Assembly (NCBI GenBank): GCA_019638935.1
Contig: JAHBSW010000005.1
Span: 1-64,000 of the forward strand
Length of the DNA: 64,000 nt
Reading direction: 5' to 3'
Source: Cryobacterium sp.
GTDB taxonomy: Bacteria; Actinomycetota; Actinomycetes; Actinomycetales; Microbacteriaceae
Below are positions 26,584-35,453 of the stretch, one piece after another (within the stretch, counting starts at the first letter, position 1; each line of letters starts with the position of its first letter). The notes beneath the pieces are model-generated. The model saw only the letters and a program-made list of their open reading frames with translations. It did no database searches and had not been told where the DNA came from. Made by a program: the position numbers and the translations under genes.

Positions 26584-28582
26584 GGTCGCCGACGCCACCG
26601 TTCGCGTACGCTCCCGCGGTGCATGCGCCGTCATCGAGTTCTCCAATCCCCCGCTGAACACGTCAACGTCAGCCCTTCGGCGTCAACTCCTCGCCGCTAT
26701 TGAGGATGTACAGCGAGGTGCCTACACCGCGGCCGTGCTGATTGGCGATCATGGAACATTTATCAGCGGCTCAGACGTGAAAGAGTTCTCCGGGCCGATT
26801 GCGGAGCCGGAGCTACCCCGCATCCTCTCGGTGATCGAGAGATCAGCGATTCCGTTCGTGGCGGCACTGGATGGAAACGCGCTCGGCGGAGGCCTTGAGC
26901 TCGCCCTCGCCTGCGACGGCAGAATCGCCAGTGACGGATGCCGAATCAGCCTTCCAGAGATCGAGTGGGGAATACTTCCGGGAGCTGGAGGGATTCAGCG
27001 ACTCACCCGTTTGATCGGCAAGTCCAGAGCGCTCGACACCATTCTGAGTGGCCGTGCCCTCAGCAGCGAGAAGGCGCTCGAACTCGGCATCGTGGACGAG
27101 ACCAGCGAAGCCGCAGAGCTGGAGCCTCGCGCCGTAGAACTGGCACTGCGAATCGCCAAACGTCCGCTCGTGAACCTTGAGGCAAGCACGGAAGATTTTG
27201 AGCAGCTCGGTGCGATCATCGAGGAGCACAGACGCGCGCGCGAAGGTTACCCTGGCCTGCCCGAAGCGATCACACTCACGCTCGCTGTCGGAACAGAACC
27301 AGCCGAGACGGGTCTGATACGAGAACGGGAGGCGTTCGACAGGCTGAGGGTGTCACCGGCCGCAGCTGCCTTCCGCCACCTGCGCTTCGGGGAGCTTCGC
27401 GCAGGCAGGTCGCGCGGGAGCGCAGAAGGTGCCCCCGAGATCACCTCTGTCGGGGTCGTCGGAGCGGGGACCATGGGCGCGGGCATCGCGCGGCTCTGCG
27501 CAGCTTCCGGCATCTCCACGCTCATCACCGACCTAGACCTGCAGCGCTCGGCCGAAGTGGCGGCCGACGTTCCCCAGCTGGAGAGCGCTCCCCTGGAGGG
27601 CCTCGCCGACTGCGACCTCGTCATCGAGTCGGTGGTCGAGGAGCTCGACGTCAAGCGCGCCCTGTTCGCGGAACTCAATCGCATCCTCCCGGGCTCCGCG
27701 GTTCTGGCTACCAATACCTCGTATCTCGACATCAACGCGATCGCCGAGCCGGTGACGGATCGCACGCGCTTTCTGGGACTCCACTTCTTCAACCCAGCTG
27801 AGCGGATGAAGCTGCTCGAGGTCATCCCCGGAGCACAGACCTCCGGGCCCGTTCTACACGCAGCCCTGAGATTGGCGCGGCGCCTGGGCAAGACATCTAT
27901 TGTCGCTGGGGTGAGCGACGGTTTCGTAGTCAACCGACTGTTCGCGGCCTATCGACGCGAGTGCGAGGTCATGCTTCAGGATGGTGCCTACGTCGACCAG
28001 ATCGACTCGGCGATGCGCGGCTTCGGTTTCAAGATGGGGCCGTTCGAAGTGGCCGATCTCTCCGGGCTGGATGTCGCATGGAGCAGGCGCAAGCGCCTCG
28101 CCCCACTCCGCGCACCGACGGAGCGTTATGTGGACATCCCCGACCAGCTCTGTGAGGCCGGGCGACTCGGAAGAAAAGCCGGCGTCGGCTACTACCGCTA
28201 CGACTCGAACTCGCGAGCACGCGTCGACTCCGAGGTCACCGCGATCGTCCTGGAATCCTCCCAGAGGGCGGGTATCGTGCGCCGGCCCTTCGACGCAGAC
28301 GAGATAGTGGGGCGCGTGGTCGCGGCCATCACGAACGAGGGAGCACTCCTCCTGGAGGATGGGATCGCGGAGCGCGCTAGCGACATCGATGTGGCGTCGG
28401 TGCTGGGCTTCGGCTTCCCGCGCGCCCGCGGTGGCCCACTGTGGTTCTCGTCGCAGCGGGAAACTGCCGAGCACGATCGACAGATGACCGCTGTTCTGCG
28501 TTCCTCTGGCACCGAGCTCCGTGTGGGTCAAAACACCACGGACCTGCTCAAGAGACTGGTCAATGCGGACTCTGCTCGGTAA
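26576..28582 (+). CDS. Enoyl-CoA hydratase/3-hydroxyacyl-CoA dehydrogenase fusion
   Basis: The 668-residue protein joins a crotonase domain (residues 1-270) with a 3-hydroxyacyl-CoA dehydrogenase (residues 285-660). Both crotonase glutamates are present (A-L-G-G-G-L-E and L-P-E-I-E-W-G). The dehydrogenase has its NAD motif (G-V-V-G-A-G-T-M-G-A-G-I) and active-site H-F-F-N-P-A. It resembles FadB/FadJ without the isomerase-linked thiolase partner. Its start overlaps the synthetase stop by eight nt. No thiolase is encoded nearby, so chain cleavage needs a gene elsewhere or another reaction. Confidence 0.93.
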   Translation: MTEVADATVRVRSRGACAVIEFSNPPLNTSTSALRRQLLAAIEDVQRGAYTAAVLIGDHGTFISGSDVKEFSGPIAEPELPRILSVIERSAIPFVAALDGNALGGGLELALACDGRIASDGCRISLPEIEWGILPGAGGIQRLTRLIGKSRALDTILSGRALSSEKALELGIVDETSEAAELEPRAVELALRIAKRPLVNLEASTEDFEQLGAIIEEHRRAREGYPGLPEAITLTLAVGTEPAETGLIREREAFDRLRVSPAAAAFRHLRFGELRAGRSRGSAEGAPEITSVGVVGAGTMGAGIARLCAASGISTLITDLDLQRSAEVAADVPQLESAPLEGLADCDLVIESVVEELDVKRALFAELNRILPGSAVLATNTSYLDINAIAEPVTDRTRFLGLHFFNPAERMKLLEVIPGAQTSGPVLHAALRLARRLGKTSIVAGVSDGFVVNRLFAAYRRECEVMLQDGAYVDQIDSAMRGFGFKMGPFEVADLSGLDVAWSRRKRLAPLRAPTERYVDIPDQLCEAGRLGRKAGVGYYRYDSNSRARVDSEVTAIVLESSQRAGIVRRPFDADEIVGRVVAAITNEGALLLEDGIAERASDIDVASVLGFGFPRARGGPLWFSSQRETAEHDRQMTAVLRSSGTELRVGQNTTDLLKRLVNADSAR

Positions 28583-28685
28583 CGTGGACCAGCATGTGCG
28601 CGAGTGCCGGACCGCACCGCGATTTAGGTGACCGAAACCACGAGCGCGGTCGCGGAGACGCGCGCCGCGCAAGTAGATTGAGCCT

Positions 28686-29321
28686 ATGCGAGTACACGTG
28701 GCCGATCACCCGCTCATCACCCACAAGATCACCAAGCTGCGTGACAAGACGACGCCGTCACCGCTGTTCCGGTCGCTGACCGAGGAGCTCGTCACCCTGC
28801 TCGCCTACGAGGCGACGAGGCACGTGCGCGTCGAGCCGGTTCAGGTCGAGACGCCGGTGGCAACGGCGCACGGGTTGGCCATCGCCAAGCCGAGACCGCT
28901 CGTGGTGCCGATCCTTCGCGCGGGCCTCGGGATGCTCGAGGGCATGGTCAAGCTCGTTCCCACCGCCGAGGTCGGTTTTCTGGGAATGGTGCGCGATGAG
29001 ACCACGCATCAGCCCGTGACCTACGCCGAGCGCCTGCCCGAGGACCTCTCCCATCGCCAGTGCTTCGTGCTCGATCCCATGCTCGCGACCGGCGGCTCAC
29101 TGCTCGCCGCCATCAACTTCCTGTTCGACCGTGGCGCGGTCGACGTCACGGCGGTCTGCCTGCTCGGTGCGCCCGAGGGTCTCGCAGCTGTCGAGAAGGC
29201 CACAGAGGGTCGAGATGTCACCATCGTGCTCGGCGCCCTCGACGAGAAGCTCAACGAGAACGCCTACATCGTTCCCGGCCTCGGCGACGCGGGCGACCGT
29301 CTCTACGGCCTCGCCGAGTGA
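28686..29321 (+). CDS. upp: Uracil phosphoribosyltransferase
   Basis: The 211-residue enzyme salvages uracil by joining it to PRPP to give UMP. The PRPP-binding loop ([10 protein letters not shown]) and the C-terminal uracil-binding region ([12 protein letters not shown]) are both present and the length is typical. It is the first gene after the degradation island and is probably a separate unit. Confidence 0.96.
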   Translation: MRVHVADHPLITHKITKLRDKTTPSPLFRSLTEELVTLLAYEATRHVRVEPVQVETPVATAHGLAIAKPRPLVVPILRAGLGMLEGMVKLVPTAEVGFLGMVRDETTHQPVTYAERLPEDLSHRQCFVLDPMLATGGSLLAAINFLFDRGAVDVTAVCLLGAPEGLAAVEKATEGRDVTIVLGALDEKLNENAYIVPGLGDAGDRLYGLAE

Positions 29322-29347
29322 CCCGACGCCAGCCAACGATGCGTCGC

Positions 29348-29391
29348 TTTGTCGACGATGCGCCTGTGTGAACCACCGCATCGTCGACAAA
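29348..29391. terminator. Perfect 15-bp-arm hairpin after upp
   Basis: Arms TTTGTCGACGATGCG and CGCATCGTCGACAAA flank a 14-nt loop, 26 nt after the upp stop. It is a strong terminator-like stem without a U-tract on the plus strand. Confidence 0.65.
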
Positions 29392-29746
29392 CCACCGCGT
29401 CGCCCGGCCTCGTGAACCGAGCACCCGATTTGACAATCGGCGCGAGCATCCGGATCATTGCGATATGACTTCGCACGCGTTGCCCCTGACCTCTTCCGAG
29501 GCTCATCGGCCGGTTGGCGCCATGCCGACCGTCGCGTCTTGCTGTTGTCGAATGTGTGCCTAGTAGGCCGAACCCCCGCCGGATGGCGCTCCTGATCCTG
29601 GAGATCATGCCATCCCCGGATGCCGACCCTCATCACGATCGGTCATCCGTTCCGCTCTACTGATCCACCCGAAGGCGCGAACCTCCTCATTAGAGGGCCT
29701 TCACCCCTTCTGGCGTACCGCCAGCACACAGCCAAGGACCACAGCA
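29392..29746. other. Long untranslated region before wHTH gene
   Basis: No gene is visible in this stretch. Small inverted repeats occur, for example GATGGC/GCCATC between about 29583 and 29614 and TGGCG/CGCCA close to the wHTH start, so the wHTH mRNA may have a structured leader. No known riboswitch class is recognised. Confidence 0.4.
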
Positions 29747-30502
29747 ATGTCTCTCGCAACTCTCGACCGACCCCGTATCCCTCTCCAGCCCACTCCCGCG
29801 TGGGCTCCGACGCACCCACGCGCAGCAGCCCTTGCGCCGATCGTGGAGCCCGCAGCGAACCCGGCAGCTCTCTCACCCACCCGCGCCCTCCGAGCGGTGC
29901 CCGAGGAGAAGGAGGCCCGCGGCGTCGCGCTCTACATCGGACTCGATGAAGCCAAGGCCGCTGCCGCCGGCATCGACCTCTCGCAGCTCGTCGCCGAGAT
30001 CAAGCGCCTCACCGCGGCGCTCGCTCCGGACGCCGAGACCCACGCCGCCGTCGCACTCGCACCCCGCGGGGCGGGCGGGCGCGACGTCGATGTCGTGCGC
30101 CTCGCGCTGCGCGATCCGAGCGCGGTCGCGAAGCACCGTCACGTAGAAGAGGATGAGGACGACGACCGCGTCGACGGCGTCATCATCGATCTCTCGCGCA
30201 AGCGCGTGACGATCGACGGCGAGGTCGCCCCGCTCACCTACCTCGAGTTCGAGCTGCTGCAGTTCCTGGTGCTGCGTGTCGGCCAGACGGTGACACGTGA
30301 CGACATCGTGAACGGCCTGTGGCGCGGTGGCGAGGAGTCACCGAACGCGCGCACGGTCGACGTTCACGTGCGTCGTCTGCGCTCGAAGCTTGGCGCGTAC
30401 GAGGACATCGTGCGCACGGTGCGCGGCAGCGGCTACCGCTACGACAAGCACGCGGATGTCGCCGTCACCCACACGAGTTCGCCCAGCCCCGACCGCCTCT
30501 GA
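29747..30502 (+). CDS. Winged-helix regulator with OmpR-type DNA-binding domain
   Basis: The 251-residue protein has a Pro/Ala-rich N-terminal part (residues 1-55), a middle region of about 80 residues of unknown fold and a C-terminal Trans_reg_C winged helix (residues 145-235, L-T-Y-L-E-F-E-L-L and R-T-V-D-V-H-V-R-R-L-R-S-K-L, ending G-S-G-Y-R-Y). There is no phosphoreceiver domain, so it is not a classical response regulator. Related proteins occur across Microbacteriaceae, but no role is established that I know of. Confidence 0.85.
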   Translation: MSLATLDRPRIPLQPTPAWAPTHPRAAALAPIVEPAANPAALSPTRALRAVPEEKEARGVALYIGLDEAKAAAAGIDLSQLVAEIKRLTAALAPDAETHAAVALAPRGAGGRDVDVVRLALRDPSAVAKHRHVEEDEDDDRVDGVIIDLSRKRVTIDGEVAPLTYLEFELLQFLVLRVGQTVTRDDIVNGLWRGGEESPNARTVDVHVRRLRSKLGAYEDIVRTVRGSGYRYDKHADVAVTHTSSPSPDRL

Positions 30503-30689
30503 GTCGCTCCTTCGACCTCGCGAACGGCGTGACCGGCCCGGAAATAAGGGAGAATCCACTCGTTTTTAAAATAACGAACAGATAACCTTGCGCTCGTTAC
30601 TCAACCGTTATAAGGTCGATCTCAGCAGGAACTGTTTGCTGTGGCAGGTACTGCGGAATGTGATTGCAGGACACTCTTGGTGCAAGGGA

Positions 30690-30723
30690 GAGGGCCCGTC
30701 GTTGACCTCCACGACGGGCCCTC
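30690..30723. terminator. GC-rich hairpin, 13-bp arms
   Basis: Perfect arms GAGGGCCCGTCGT/ACGACGGGCCCTC with an eight-nt loop lie between the wHTH gene and the MarR gene. It probably ends the upstream transcript. The rest of the 30503-30781 gap shows no gene. Confidence 0.65.
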
Positions 30724-30781
30724 AACCAGTTAAGCCCGTGCTTATTTGTATCCTTGTCACACAGTCATCGAGGGGGACCAC

Positions 30782-31219
30782 GTGGGGGATTCGGCACTCG
30801 CCGTCGAGGCGTGGGAGGCGCTCTTCCGAGCCCAGGTCACGGTCATGCGCAAGCTCACCGCGGAGTTCCCGAACGACGAGATCTCCATGGGCGACTACGA
30901 CGCGCTCTTCACACTCTCGCAGGCACCTCGCCGCCGACTTCGCATCAAGAACCTCGGCGAGAACATGCTGCTCACTCAGCCGAGCGTGAGTCGGCTCATC
31001 GATCGCCTGGCCTCACGCGGGCTTGTGACGAAGTGCTCCGACCCGGATGACCGGCGGGGCGTCGTCGTCGAGCTCACAGACACCGGCTACGAGGTGTTTC
31101 GGCGCGCTGCCGTGCTGCACGCGCGCAGCATCGTGAACCACCTCGACGGGGTGCTCACGACCGAGGAGCTTCGGCAGCTCATCGTCATCGCGGGCAAGCT
31201 GAAGGCTGGTCGCGCCTAG
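30782..31219 (+). CDS. MarR-family transcriptional regulator
   Basis: The 145-residue protein has the MarR winged helix (L-L-T-Q-P-S-V-S-R-L-I-D-R-L near residues 64-77 and the wing D-P-D-D-R-R-G-V-V-V-E-L near 88-99) between dimerisation helices. The GTG at 30782 was chosen because GAGGGGGAC precedes it; the frame runs 12 codons further upstream. It converges on the aminotransferase-psuG-psuK operon, so its target is not obvious from position. Confidence 0.9.
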   Translation: MGDSALAVEAWEALFRAQVTVMRKLTAEFPNDEISMGDYDALFTLSQAPRRRLRIKNLGENMLLTQPSVSRLIDRLASRGLVTKCSDPDDRRGVVVELTDTGYEVFRRAAVLHARSIVNHLDGVLTTEELRQLIVIAGKLKAGRA

Positions 31220-31243
31220 CCGTGTCCGACCGCCGGGATGACG

Positions 31244-31283
31244 GTCGGCGCTGGCGGCGGTGCGGGCCAGAAACGGCCCGCAC
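31244..31283. repeat. GGCCAGAAA hairpin repeat, second copy
   Basis: The stretch GTCGGCGCTGGCG is followed by arms GTGCGGGCC/GGCCCGCAC around AGAAAC. The left flank and GGCCAGAAA loop match the hairpin at 7492-7515. It abuts the stop codon of the PfkB kinase gene and lies between convergent genes, where it may terminate both. Confidence 0.6.
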
Positions 31284-32173
31284 TACACAGGCCGCGCGCC
31301 AATCGTTGCGACAGCCCGCGCCGAGACCCGCGCCCCCACCTGCGCGGCCGCAACGGCATCCCCCGACTCCACCCATTCGGCAAGAAAACCAGCGCTGAAC
31401 GAATCCCCGGCCCCGGTCGGGTCGAGCAGTGTCGTGGCCACCGCGGGCACACGAACGGGCTCACCACCGGCATCCACCACGAGCACTCCCTCGTCGGCGA
31501 GTGTCAGAGCGACCGTCGTGAACCTCTCTGCAAGCGCGATGGCAATGGCCTCGGGGTCATCGAGTCCCGTGAGCACGCGCCCCTCGTCGAGATTGGGCAT
31601 GAGGATGCTCGCCCCCGCCACGACCTCGAGAAAGCGCTCGATGCCGAAGTCGGTGAGGAACCCCGCGGAGGAGGGGTCCACGGAGACGACGGTGCCGTGA
31701 GCCTCCGCGCGCGCGATGAGGCCCTGCACAGCATCCGGAGCATTCATGACGCTGTACCCGCCCACGTGCACCAGCGCCGCTCCCGCCAGCAGCTCGTCGG
31801 TCACCTCGTCGGGACTGAAGTTCGCGTTCGCGCCCTTGTCGGTGTACATCGTGCGGGTGTTGCCGTCGACGATGATGACGATACGACCCGTGGGCAGTTC
31901 GTGGTCGATCGAGAGGTGCGGGGTGACCCCGGCATCCGTGAGGATGCGCGTGTGCCGCTCGACGTCGTCGGCACCGACGCGGCCGACGAAGTCGACGCCC
32001 ACGCCGAGCTCTCCCAACCACGCCGCGGTGTTCGCCGCGGAGCCGCCCGGCGTCGGGCTGATCGTCGAGATCGTGTCGGTGTCGGCACGCACGGGACCCT
32101 GCGGCACGACGACCACGTCTTCGATGACATCACCGAACGTGACGATCCGCTTCGGCGCGGTGCTCTCCGACAA
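31283..32173 (-). CDS. PfkB-family kinase, probable pseudouridine kinase
   Basis: The 296-residue protein has PfkB signatures: an early G-G-S-A-A-N-T-A-A-W (near residue 38) and the C-terminal D-P-T-G-A-G-D-S-F-S-A-G-F with the catalytic Asp near residue 256. Because it lies three nt after psuG on the same transcript, the best prediction is phosphorylation of pseudouridine to its 5'-phosphate. Sugar kinase activity on another substrate is possible. The TTG start has no strong ribosome-binding site and may rely on coupling with psuG. Confidence 0.85.
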   Translation of the reverse strand: MSESTAPKRIVTFGDVIEDVVVVPQGPVRADTDTISTISPTPGGSAANTAAWLGELGVGVDFVGRVGADDVERHTRILTDAGVTPHLSIDHELPTGRIVIIVDGNTRTMYTDKGANANFSPDEVTDELLAGAALVHVGGYSVMNAPDAVQGLIARAEAHGTVVSVDPSSAGFLTDFGIERFLEVVAGASILMPNLDEGRVLTGLDDPEAIAIALAERFTTVALTLADEGVLVVDAGGEPVRVPAVATTLLDPTGAGDSFSAGFLAEWVESGDAVAAAQVGARVSARAVATIGARPV

Positions 32174-32176
32174 GAC

Positions 32177-33091
32177 TCAGGCGCCCAGCTTCGACCACGC
32201 GACGGCGATATCGGCGGCGAGCGCCACGTTGTTGCGCGCGAGGTCGAGGTTGACCTCGAGGCTGCGACCTTCGGACGCTTCGACGATGTAGCTGAGCAGG
32301 AACGGCGTGACGGCCTTCCCGGTCACGCCCTCGGCCTCGGCGGCGGCGAAGGCGCGAGCGATGACGGCGTCGTGCTCGGCCGGATCCCACTGCTTCTCGC
32401 GCGGAAGGGGGTTCGCGACGATGAGTCCCTGATCGCCTACGAGCAGGTCGCGTGCCTGCATGATCTTGGCGACCTCCTCGGCCGATTCGACACGCCAGTC
32501 GAGTTCGTACTCCGACTCGGTGAGCCAGAAGCTCGGGAACGTGTTGGTGCGGAACCCCACGACCGGCACGCTGAGCGTCTCGAGGCGTTCGAGCGTTGCC
32601 GCGATGTCGAGCACCGACTTCACCCCCGCGCTCACCACCGTGATCGGCGTGACCGAGAGGGTCGTGATATCGGCGGACTCGTCGAAGGTCTCGTTGGCAC
32701 CCCTGTGCACCCCACCGAGGCCGCCGGTCGCGAACACGCGCACGCCCGCGAGCGCCGCGAGGTGCGCCGTCGCGGCAACGGTCGTCGCACCCGAGGCACC
32801 GCGCGCGGCGAGAATCGGGATGTCACGCACACTCGACTTCGTCATGTCTTCTTCGGCGATGCGACGCACACCCTCGTCATCGAGACCCACCTGGGGCACG
32901 CCGTCGAGAATGGCGACAGTGGCGGGGGTTACGCCCCTTTCGAGCAGTATCTGCTCGAACTCTTTAGCCGCCTCGAGGTTGCGCGGGCGGGGCAGCCCGT
33001 GGGTGATGATCGTCGACTCGAGGGCGACGATCGGCCGCCCCTCATCGAGCGCGGTGGCGACGGCTTCAGAGACTTCAACGCGGTAGGTCAT
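32177..33091 (-). CDS. psuG: Pseudouridine-5'-phosphate glycosidase
   Basis: The 304-residue enzyme splits pseudouridine 5'-phosphate into uracil and ribose 5-phosphate. Family blocks are clear: V-A-L-E-S-T-I-I-T-H-G-L-P near residue 22, A-T-G-G-L-G-G-V-H-R-G near residue 129 and N-T-F-P-S-F-W near residue 188. It sits between the class V aminotransferase gene and the kinase gene. The uracil released could be salvaged by the Upp encoded at 28686-29321. An in-frame GTG three codons upstream is an alternative start. Confidence 0.95.
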   Translation of the reverse strand: MTYRVEVSEAVATALDEGRPIVALESTIITHGLPRPRNLEAAKEFEQILLERGVTPATVAILDGVPQVGLDDEGVRRIAEEDMTKSSVRDIPILAARGASGATTVAATAHLAALAGVRVFATGGLGGVHRGANETFDESADITTLSVTPITVVSAGVKSVLDIAATLERLETLSVPVVGFRTNTFPSFWLTESEYELDWRVESAEEVAKIMQARDLLVGDQGLIVANPLPREKQWDPAEHDAVIARAFAAAEAEGVTGKAVTPFLLSYIVEASEGRSLEVNLDLARNNVALAADIAVAWSKLGA

Positions 33092-33102
33092 GACAACCAA
33101 GC

Positions 33103-34941
33103 CTAGTTCGGCTGCAGTGATTCCACCGGCAGACGGAAGCGGCGCAGGCGCTCCGCATCGGCCCCGAGCCGCTCGGTGAGATCGGCTTCGTCGACGGATG
33201 CTTCGGGCAGGCCTTCGAGCAGTGCTCGCGCCTCCGCGAGCGCGGCTGCGCGCGCTCCGGCCGGGGCGACGTCGTCTGCCACGGGGTGGCGGAGCACGCC
33301 CTCCTTGTCGTAGCTCATCGCCGCGAAGCGCAGGGGCGGCTCAACCGGTCCTTCACGGTGTCGCCAGAGTCCGGTGAGCGGGTCGAAGTGGTACTGCGGC
33401 AGCATCCTTTCGCCGTACTCGGCGACGAGCGCCACGGCGTTCACGATGTAGTCGAGCACCTCGTCGTCGATGAAGTAGTTGAAGTTGACGCGCACCCAGC
33501 CGGGCTTGATTCCCTCGCAGCCGCGCAGGATCTCCGTCTCGTACTCGGCACTCGTGTCGTCGTCGATGCCGAGCAGGTGGTGGCCGTAGGGGCCGGCGCA
33601 CGAGCATCCTCCGCGCGCTTGAATGCCGAAGAGGTCGTTGAGGATCGCGACGACGGCGTTGTGGTGCAGGTAGCGGCCGTCGGCGAGCCGAACGACGAAG
33701 GAGACGATCGAGAGCCGCTCGGCCTCGGGGTTGCCGAGAATCTGGATCGACGGATGCGCGCTCCACGCGGTCATCGCCCGCCGCAGCAGGTCGCGTTCGT
33801 GTGCCTGGATGATGTCGACCCCGACCGCCTCCTTGAGCTGGAACACGAGCCCGGCGCGAATCGACTCGATGATCGCCGGGGTGCCGGCCTCTTCACGGTG
33901 GGCGGGGTCGGTGATGTAGTGGTGGCCGAAGGGGCTCACGTAGCTCACGGTTCCGCCGCCCACGACCGCGGGCACGGGGTTGCGCAGCAGATCGCGATTG
34001 ACGATGAGCACTCCGGGGGTGCCCGGCCCGCCGATGAACTTGTGCGGGGAGAGGAAGATGGCGTCTTTGCGGGCGGCGTCCGCATCCTGCCCCCTGCGAA
34101 ATGCAGGAGATCCGCCGCGCGAGGCCTCGGGTGCCCCCGAAGCGACGGGGTCGGTGCCCGCGGACTCCTGCATTTCGCGGTGATCGCGGGGGTTCATCTC
34201 GATGTCAACGTAGGGGCCGGCGGCGGCGAAGTCCCAGAACGCGAGGGCGCCGTGCTCGTGCAGCAGGCGCGTGATCGAGTGGGTGTCGCTGAGGATGCCG
34301 GTGACGTTGCTCGCGGCGCTGAACGATCCGATCTTGAGCGGTCGATCCGCGTAGGCGCGCAACTCGGCGGTGAGCTGGTCCAGGTCGATGTGACCGTCGG
34401 CGTCCTCGTGGATCGTCACGACATCGGCGATCGACTCACGCCACGGCAGCTCATTGCTGTGGTGCTCGAAGGGACCGATGAAGACGACGGGTCGCTCGGC
34501 ATCCGTCAGCCGCGCCCTGATACCGAGGCGTTCATCGAGCTCGGCGGGAACGCGCAGCCCGAGGATCTGCACGATCTTGTCGATCGCGCCCGTGGAGCCG
34601 CTGCCGGTGAAGATGACGATCGTGTCGTCGTCGCCGTTCACCGCCTCGTGGATCACGGCGCGCGCGTCCTCGCGCAGGCGCGTCGTCTGCAGCCCGGTGC
34701 CGCTCGACTCGGTGTGGGTGTTGGCGTAGCGCGGCAGCACCTCGGTGCGAAGGAAGTTCTCGATGAAATCGAGCGAGCGCCCGCTCGCCGTGTAATCGGC
34801 GTAGGTGACGGGCTTCGGGCCGAAGGGGCCGTGCATGAGGCGGTCGTCGCCGATGACCGACTCACGGATGCGCGCGAGCAGTGGAGGCTCCGGCAGGTTC
34901 GCGGCGCGAGCAGGGATAACGCACGGAGCAACATCGGTCAT
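33103..34941 (-). CDS. Class V aminotransferase / cysteine-desulfurase-like enzyme
   Basis: The 612-residue PLP-dependent protein has the fold-type I core with the Schiff-base Lys in F-L-S-P-H-K-F-I-G-G-P-G-T-P-G (near residue 301) and a Cys-rich loop (G-G-C-S-C-A-G-P-Y-G-H) near residue 447. The N-terminal block Y-A-D-Y-T-A-S-G-R-S is typical of this long subfamily. About 28 residues (roughly 255-282) come from a palindromic repeat inserted in frame at 34096-34178, just before the Lys motif. The substrate is unknown. It is the first gene of a three-gene operon with psuG and the kinase. Confidence 0.88.
   Translation of the reverse strand: MTDVAPCVIPARAANLPEPPLLARIRESVIGDDRLMHGPFGPKPVTYADYTASGRSLDFIENFLRTEVLPRYANTHTESSGTGLQTTRLREDARAVIHEAVNGDDDTIVIFTGSGSTGAIDKIVQILGLRVPAELDERLGIRARLTDAERPVVFIGPFEHHSNELPWRESIADVVTIHEDADGHIDLDQLTAELRAYADRPLKIGSFSAASNVTGILSDTHSITRLLHEHGALAFWDFAAAGPYVDIEMNPRDHREMQESAGTDPVASGAPEASRGGSPAFRRGQDADAARKDAIFLSPHKFIGGPGTPGVLIVNRDLLRNPVPAVVGGGTVSYVSPFGHHYITDPAHREEAGTPAIIESIRAGLVFQLKEAVGVDIIQAHERDLLRRAMTAWSAHPSIQILGNPEAERLSIVSFVVRLADGRYLHHNAVVAILNDLFGIQARGGCSCAGPYGHHLLGIDDDTSAEYETEILRGCEGIKPGWVRVNFNYFIDDEVLDYIVNAVALVAEYGERMLPQYHFDPLTGLWRHREGPVEPPLRFAAMSYDKEGVLRHPVADDVAPAGARAAALAEARALLEGLPEASVDEADLTERLGADAERLRRFRLPVESLQPN
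34096..34178. repeat. CGAAATGCAGGAG palindromic repeat inside a gene
   Basis: Fourteen-base perfect arms GCGAAATGCAGGAG and CTCCTGCATTTCGC enclose about 55 nt. The same arm sequence forms the intergenic palindrome at 38869-38948. This copy lies within the aminotransferase coding region and keeps its frame, encoding residues that start H-R-E-M-Q-E-S and end S-P-A-F-R-R-G. Confidence 0.9.
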
Positions 34942-35030
34942 GCCGACAGGCTACGCGGGTTGGGGGCGCGAGCGCGAGGGTGTCGCAGCAGGGGCTGGCT
35001 CGGTTCGCCTGGCCACAGCCGGTGATTCAC

Positions 35031-35453
35031 CTACTCCGGGTCGACCTGCTCGCGGTATGCCTCCAGCGTTCCCTCGGGCAACTGACTGCGGTCGCGTGAT
35101 ATCGCAACGGCCATGGTCTCGAGCTCGTCCTCGGGAATCTCGATTCCCGCGTCTCGGAACCGCTCGCCGAGCAGCTCAACGATGTGCTGGCGGTCACGAC
35201 CGAGCATGTCGTCGCGCGTTTGCGAGATGATGCCGCTGATGCGTTCATCGGTGGTCGTAAGATTCTGGTCGAGGACCGTCGTGTCTTGCCGCTCGAGTCC
35301 GGTGTCGACGTATTCGTGCGCACGAAGTGGAAGCGTGTCGTCACCGAAGTCCTCGTCAGACATGCGCTCCTTCCCGCTGTTCAGGTCGGTGCGGTCGGCA
35401 TTGTCACGGGTGGTGTCGCCGCGTTCTGGGTTGCGTGCATCGGTGTCGCTCAT
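35031..35453 (-). CDS. Hypothetical acidic protein, 140 aa
   Basis: The protein is rich in Asp, Glu, Arg and Thr and looks largely disordered for its first 75 residues. It ends in a helical part (I-S-G-I-I-S-Q-T-R-D-D-M-L to Q-V-D-P-E). No signal peptide, membrane helix or known catalytic motif is seen. The ATG at 35453 was chosen because the sequence upstream in frame looks non-coding. Function unknown. Confidence 0.65.
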   Translation of the reverse strand: MSDTDARNPERGDTTRDNADRTDLNSGKERMSDEDFGDDTLPLRAHEYVDTGLERQDTTVLDQNLTTTDERISGIISQTRDDMLGRDRQHIVELLGERFRDAGIEIPEDELETMAVAISRDRSQLPEGTLEAYREQVDPE

